A stretch of DNA of 8,176 nt from Actinomycetota bacterium (GTDB lineage: Bacteria; Actinomycetota; Thermoleophilia; Gaiellales; Gaiellaceae). Position numbers and translations under genes: made by a program. Location: NCBI GenBank assembly GCA_013821525.1, contig JACDGR010000137.1, positions 1-8,176 of the forward strand, read 5' to 3'. The notes under the pieces were generated by a model that saw only the letters and a list, made by a program, of their open reading frames with translations, had not been told where the DNA came from and searched no databases. Of the stretch, positions 5,135 to 8,176 are shown piece after piece. Positions within the stretch are counted from its first letter, which is position 1, and each line of letters begins with the position of its first letter.

Positions 5135-6937
5135 GTGACCCCCTTGCTGGAACTGCGGCTGCCGGCCACGTCGGTCCCGACCCGCGATCGCGTGGCGCGC
5201 CACCACGTCAAGATCCGTTTCGGTCTCTTCCTGGCCGCCTGGGCGCTGCTCGCGGCCAAGTGGTTCGACCCCGAGCTCTTCGTCTTCGAGGTGGCTCTGG
5301 CGCTCGCCGTGCTGGTGCACGCTGCGCGCCGCGAGCGGCTGCTCGCAAGCGTCGACAGGAAGCGCGTGCAGCTCGAGCTCGTGACGGCGGTCGCCGGCGC
5401 GACCGAGAACGCCGCCGACGTCGACGAGCTGCTGGCCCGCGCAGCCGAGGAAATCTGCGGGCAGTCCTGCTGGCCCTGCGGCCGCGTCTGGCTACCCAAC
5501 GAAGACGGCACACTGAAACTCACCTACACGCAACCCCGGAGCGACGAGGGTGGCGCGTGGCCGCTCGCAGCGACGAACGAGGAAGGGCTGGCCCGGCGTG
5601 TGCTCGCGACCGGTCGGGCCTGTGACGAGTCCAAGCCGGACGACGGCGCAGGCGCGACGTTTGCGTTCGCCTTCCCGATCGTCGCCGACAGAGAAGTCGC
5701 AGCGATACTCGAGTTCTGCTCGAGCGAGCAGCAACCGAAAGACGACGCCCTGCTCGCAACGCACGAGCATCTGAGCCGGCAGCTCGGCGAGGTGATCAAA
5801 CGGGCGCGCGCCGAGCGGCAGATGCACTCGACCGACGAGCGCCTGCGCTCGTTGATCCAGACCTTGCCGCTCGCGACCTACATCGACCGCCCGGGTGAAC
5901 AGGCGGGGACGATCTGGGTCAGTCCACAGATGGCCGAGATCACGTCGTACACGCCGGAGGATTGGGCTGCCGATCCCGCGCTCTTCCGCAAGGTGCTGCA
6001 TCCCGACGATCACGACCGCGTACTGGGAGAGCTGAAGCGCATCAAGCAGACCGGCGAGCCGCTCGATCACGAGTACCGGATGATCCGCCGCGACGGCGGC
6101 ACGGTCTGGGTCCACGACCTCGCCGTTACCGTCGAGCACGACGGGACCGACGTCACGCGGGGGTTCATCGTCGACGTCACCGCCCGTCGTGTTGCGGAGC
6201 AGGAGCGCGACGAGACGCTCGTCCAGCTGCGCGGGCAGAACGAAAAGCTTCGTCAGGTCGACTCGCTGAAGGATGAGTTCATCGCGTTGGTCTCGCACGA
6301 GCTGCGCACCCCGCTGACCTCGATCCGCGGCTACCTCGAGCTCGTTCGCGACGAGACCAACCTGACCGAGGAGCAGGCGCGCTTCCTCGACACGATCGAC
6401 CGCAACGCCGTACGGCTGCAGGGCGTGGTCGGCGACCTGCTCTTCTTCGCACAGGTCGAAGCCGGGAAGCTGACGCTGGAGCGCGGCGACGTCGATGTGA
6501 ACGCGCTCCTCACCGACGCAGCAGACACTGCGCGGCCAACCGCAACGGCGCGCTCGATCCGACTCTCCGCCGAGCTCGGCCCCGAACTGCCGACGATCCG
6601 GGGCGATTGCGCGCGACTCGCGCAGGTGGTCGACAACTTCGTCTCCAACGCGATCAAGTTCACGCCCGGGAGCGGCGACGTGATCATCTCGTCCGTCGCG
6701 CATGTCGAGGAGCTCGAGATCGCCGTGCGCGACACCGGCATGGGCATCTCGGCGGCGGAGCTGCCGCGGCTCTTCCAGCGCTTCTTTCGCACCGAGCGCG
6801 CGACGGCGCAGGCGATTGCCGGCACCGGCCTCGGACTCGCGATCGCGAAGGCGATCGTCGAGGGTCACAAGGGCCGCATCACCGTCGAGTCGGTCGAAGG
6901 GGCCGGCACGACGTTCCGTATCTTCCTACCGCGATAA
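5135..6937 (+). CDS. Membrane-bound GAF-PAS sensor histidine kinase
   Basis: The 600-residue product has two N-terminal membrane helices (about 29-44 and 48-64) with almost no external loop. A coiled linker and GAF-like domain follow (about 75-225), then a PAS_3-type PAS/PAC domain (235-352: WVSPQMAEITSYTPEDW, HPDD, EYRMIRRDGGTVWVHD, GFIVDVTARR). A coiled coil (352-378) leads to the HisKA domain with SHELRTPLTS, phospho-acceptor His388. The HATPase domain has NFVSNAIKF (N box, 501-509), DTGMGIS (G1, 533-539), LFQRFFR (F box, 546-552) and GTGLGLAIAK (G2, 563-572). All kinase motifs are intact. The signal should be cytoplasmic or membrane-borne because there is no extracellular sensor domain. 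There is no receiver domain and no adjacent response regulator, so it is an orphan kinase here. GTG 5135 is the first start after an in-frame TGA at 5108; GTG 5192 is an alternative. The last 73 bp overlap the convergent O-antigen-ligase-like gene. Confidence 0.93.
   Translation: MTPLLELRLPATSVPTRDRVARHHVKIRFGLFLAAWALLAAKWFDPELFVFEVALALAVLVHAARRERLLASVDRKRVQLELVTAVAGATENAADVDELLARAAEEICGQSCWPCGRVWLPNEDGTLKLTYTQPRSDEGGAWPLAATNEEGLARRVLATGRACDESKPDDGAGATFAFAFPIVADREVAAILEFCSSEQQPKDDALLATHEHLSRQLGEVIKRARAERQMHSTDERLRSLIQTLPLATYIDRPGEQAGTIWVSPQMAEITSYTPEDWAADPALFRKVLHPDDHDRVLGELKRIKQTGEPLDHEYRMIRRDGGTVWVHDLAVTVEHDGTDVTRGFIVDVTARRVAEQERDETLVQLRGQNEKLRQVDSLKDEFIALVSHELRTPLTSIRGYLELVRDETNLTEEQARFLDTIDRNAVRLQGVVGDLLFFAQVEAGKLTLERGDVDVNALLTDAADTARPTATARSIRLSAELGPELPTIRGDCARLAQVVDNFVSNAIKFTPGSGDVIISSVAHVEELEIAVRDTGMGISAAELPRLFQRFFRTERATAQAIAGTGLGLAIAKAIVEGHKGRITVESVEGAGTTFRIFLPR
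6865..6937. other. Convergent 3'-3' coding overlap (sensor kinase / O-antigen-ligase-like gene)
   Basis: The last 24 codons of the kinase, including the conserved end of its ATPase domain, and the last 24 codons of the ligase-like gene share these 73 bp on opposite strands. The kinase end (GTTFRIFLPR) is family-conserved, so its extent is secure. The ligase-like tail past its last helix (YRGRKIRNVVPAPSTDSTVMRPL in outline) is hydrophilic, looks unconserved and probably evolved by readthrough into the antisense frame. No hairpin terminator is visible nearby. Confidence 0.75.
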
Positions 6938-8176
6938 GACGCGGCAGCGTCGCCCGCGACCGCCCAGACGACCACGGCGATCCACGGGATCCCGATCACG
7001 TCGGTCTGCAGCGCGAGGAAGAGCAGCGCGACGAACGACGCGGCGAGCCAGGGCACGCGCCGCAGCCGCAGGAGCAGCGCGAGCGACCACGCGATGAAGA
7101 GCAGCCCGCCCAGCACACCCGTCTCGACCGCGAGCTCCGTATAGGTCGACTCACCGGCCTCGACCTTGACGTGCGTCCGCGCCGCAGTCACGCCCGCATT
7201 GCCAAGGCCGAAGCCCCACGGGTGATGGAGTGCCGTTCGCGCGCCGGCGCGGAGGCTCGCCAGATGCTCGCTCGTCGACGACTCGTTGGCGCTCGTCGGA
7301 TCGTTCGACGTACCGGGATGCGCGTGCGCGTTCGCTTCCTGGATCCGCAGCTCCGCGGGTGTGAAGTGCGCACGCGGGCCGAAGTGCGCGTAGCCCGAGA
7401 CGAACGCGAGCCCGATCGCCGCTACGGCGACCGCGAGCCCGGCGGGGAACACAACCCGCCGCAGCAACGCGAGTGCGAGGAGGCCGACGACGAGTGCAAG
7501 CAGCGCGGCACGCGTGTGCGTCCACAGGAGCGCCGCGAAGAGGAGCAGTGCGAGCGGCGGCGCCCAGCGCCGAGCTCGCAGCGGCAGGAAGAACAGTGCA
7601 ACGACGAGCAGGTACGCGGTCGCGAGCGGCGAGAGGAACGTAGAGGTGAGTCGCCGGAAGATGACGCCGTTGCCCTGGTTGTAGATGAAGTTCTCCGGCA
7701 GCCGCGAGAGACCGCGGTAGTCGAGGCCGAGCTGGTCGTGGAACCACCCGTGCGACTCGCGCCACCAACCGAGCGAGAGCGCATAGACGTCGACGAGACC
7801 GAAGAGCGCGACGAACGCCGCGGTCGCCAGCACGGTGCGGCAGATCCGAGCGCGCTCGTCTGCGGTCAGGTCGAGCCCGCGGCCCAGGAAGTACGCGCCG
7901 ACCGGCAGCAGATCGTGGCGCGCGCCGTAGACGATTCCCTTGTGCGTCGCGCCTCCGCCGAGCACCGATTGCGGGAGCACGCCGTAGAGAACGACGATCG
8001 CGCCGAAGGCAAGGGCGAGCCAGTCGACCGCCGTCGCCGGCCGTGGTATCCGCCGCCGGGCGAGCACGAGCAGCGCGAGCGCGCAGACGAGCAGCACGTC
8101 CTTCCACGCCGCGATCGCCGACAGCACGCCGCCGCGCACCCCCACGCGCCAGAGCTGCGACATCACCAGGTTGTGG
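6865..8176 (-). CDS. O-antigen ligase/polymerase-like (Wzy_C/WaaL superfamily) membrane protein, partial (5' end outside window)
   Basis: The minus-strand frame is open from the right edge to a TGA at 6865-6867, giving about 437 visible residues. The first visible codons before the Met at 8166 are in frame (HNLV-MSQLW), and the sequence opens mid-architecture, so that Met is probably internal. There are about ten hydrophobic segments. A segment with LLWTHTRAALLALVVGLL (near 7480-7530) matches the Wzy_C core, where an Arg after a membrane turn is conserved. It is followed by a large outer loop (about 7190-7400) rich in His, Ser and Thr and ending HHPWGFGLGNAG, the usual 'hPl.G.G.g' motif of the family. 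Members transfer or polymerise lipid-linked glycans at the outer face of the membrane. In an actinomycete this suggests exopolysaccharide or cell-wall glycan assembly, but the substrate is unknown. The C-terminal 24 codons lie antisense to the sensor kinase gene. Confidence 0.85.
   Translation of the reverse strand, partial: HNLVMSQLWRVGVRGGVLSAIAAWKDVLLVCALALLVLARRRIPRPATAVDWLALAFGAIVVLYGVLPQSVLGGGATHKGIVYGARHDLLPVGAYFLGRGLDLTADERARICRTVLATAAFVALFGLVDVYALSLGWWRESHGWFHDQLGLDYRGLSRLPENFIYNQGNGVIFRRLTSTFLSPLATAYLLVVALFFLPLRARRWAPPLALLLFAALLWTHTRAALLALVVGLLALALLRRVVFPAGLAVAVAAIGLAFVSGYAHFGPRAHFTPAELRIQEANAHAHPGTSNDPTSANESSTSEHLASLRAGARTALHHPWGFGLGNAGVTAARTHVKVEAGESTYTELAVETGVLGGLLFIAWSLALLLRLRRVPWLAASFVALLFLALQTDVIGIPWIAVVVWAVAGDAAASYRGRKIRNVVPAPSTDSTVMRPL

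Noticed and set aside
4033..5523. Long minus-strand open frame (about 496 codons) across the MarR, HNH-like and kinase regions
   Set aside because: It is antisense to or overlaps three genes with clear family motifs. Its translation is Arg/Ala/Gly-rich low-complexity sequence, as expected for shadow frames in GC-rich DNA.
5492..6868. Long minus-strand frame opposite the sensor kinase
   Set aside because: It is antisense to intact HisKA and HATPase motifs and has no domain signature of its own.
1..8176. Search for mobile elements, CRISPR repeats, tRNA genes, tandem repeats or an attachment site
   Set aside because: No transposase or integrase motif, no regularly spaced direct repeats, no cloverleaf-like sequence and no abrupt composition change apart from the short AT-rich MarR/MFS spacer.

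Overview
The window is uniformly GC-rich, with G/C-ending codons, GTG starts at several genes and weak or absent Shine-Dalgarno sequences. The gene content includes an actinobacterial-type fused KorA, a PASTA protein, a DHA2 drug exporter with a divergent MarR regulator, and a secreted HNH-like protein. Together these fit a chromosomal segment of a high-GC actinomycete. A deep soil lineage such as Thermoleophilia is my best guess, but it is an inference from style and gene mix, not a marker-based assignment. I see no tRNA, rRNA, CRISPR array, transposase or phage gene.

Layout, left to right: (1) the 5' two-thirds of korA, the 2-oxoacid:ferredoxin oxidoreductase alpha subunit (minus strand, running off the left edge); (2) a DUF1361 membrane protein (minus), 23 bp upstream of korA and so possibly co-transcribed; (3) a divergent small secreted protein with a fibronectin-III-like segment and one PASTA-like domain (plus); (4) a 14-TM DHA2/EmrB-QacA-type MFS exporter (minus); (5) a divergent MarR-family repressor (plus), separated from the exporter by a short AT-rich spacer carrying a palindromic operator candidate; (6) a small secreted or membrane-anchored HNH-like protein (minus); (7) a membrane-bound GAF-PAS sensor histidine kinase with no adjacent response regulator (plus); (8) an O-antigen ligase/polymerase-like membrane protein (minus, running off the right edge).

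The clearest functional unit is the MarR/MFS pair. The shared spacer holds a 23-bp interrupted palindrome that overlaps -10-like elements facing both ways, and the exporter appears to be leaderless with a GTG start. This is a classic ligand-relieved efflux circuit in compact form. The other genes look like largely independent units in a packed, strand-alternating arrangement. The three convergent junctions are 13 bp, 11 bp and a 73-bp coding overlap, and none has a recognisable hairpin terminator. I found no convincing evidence of a wholly new system. The points most worth a second look are the operator/leaderless arrangement, the 3'-3' coding overlap, the stand-alone secreted PASTA protein, the secreted HNH-like protein, and a cysteine cluster in the sensor kinase.
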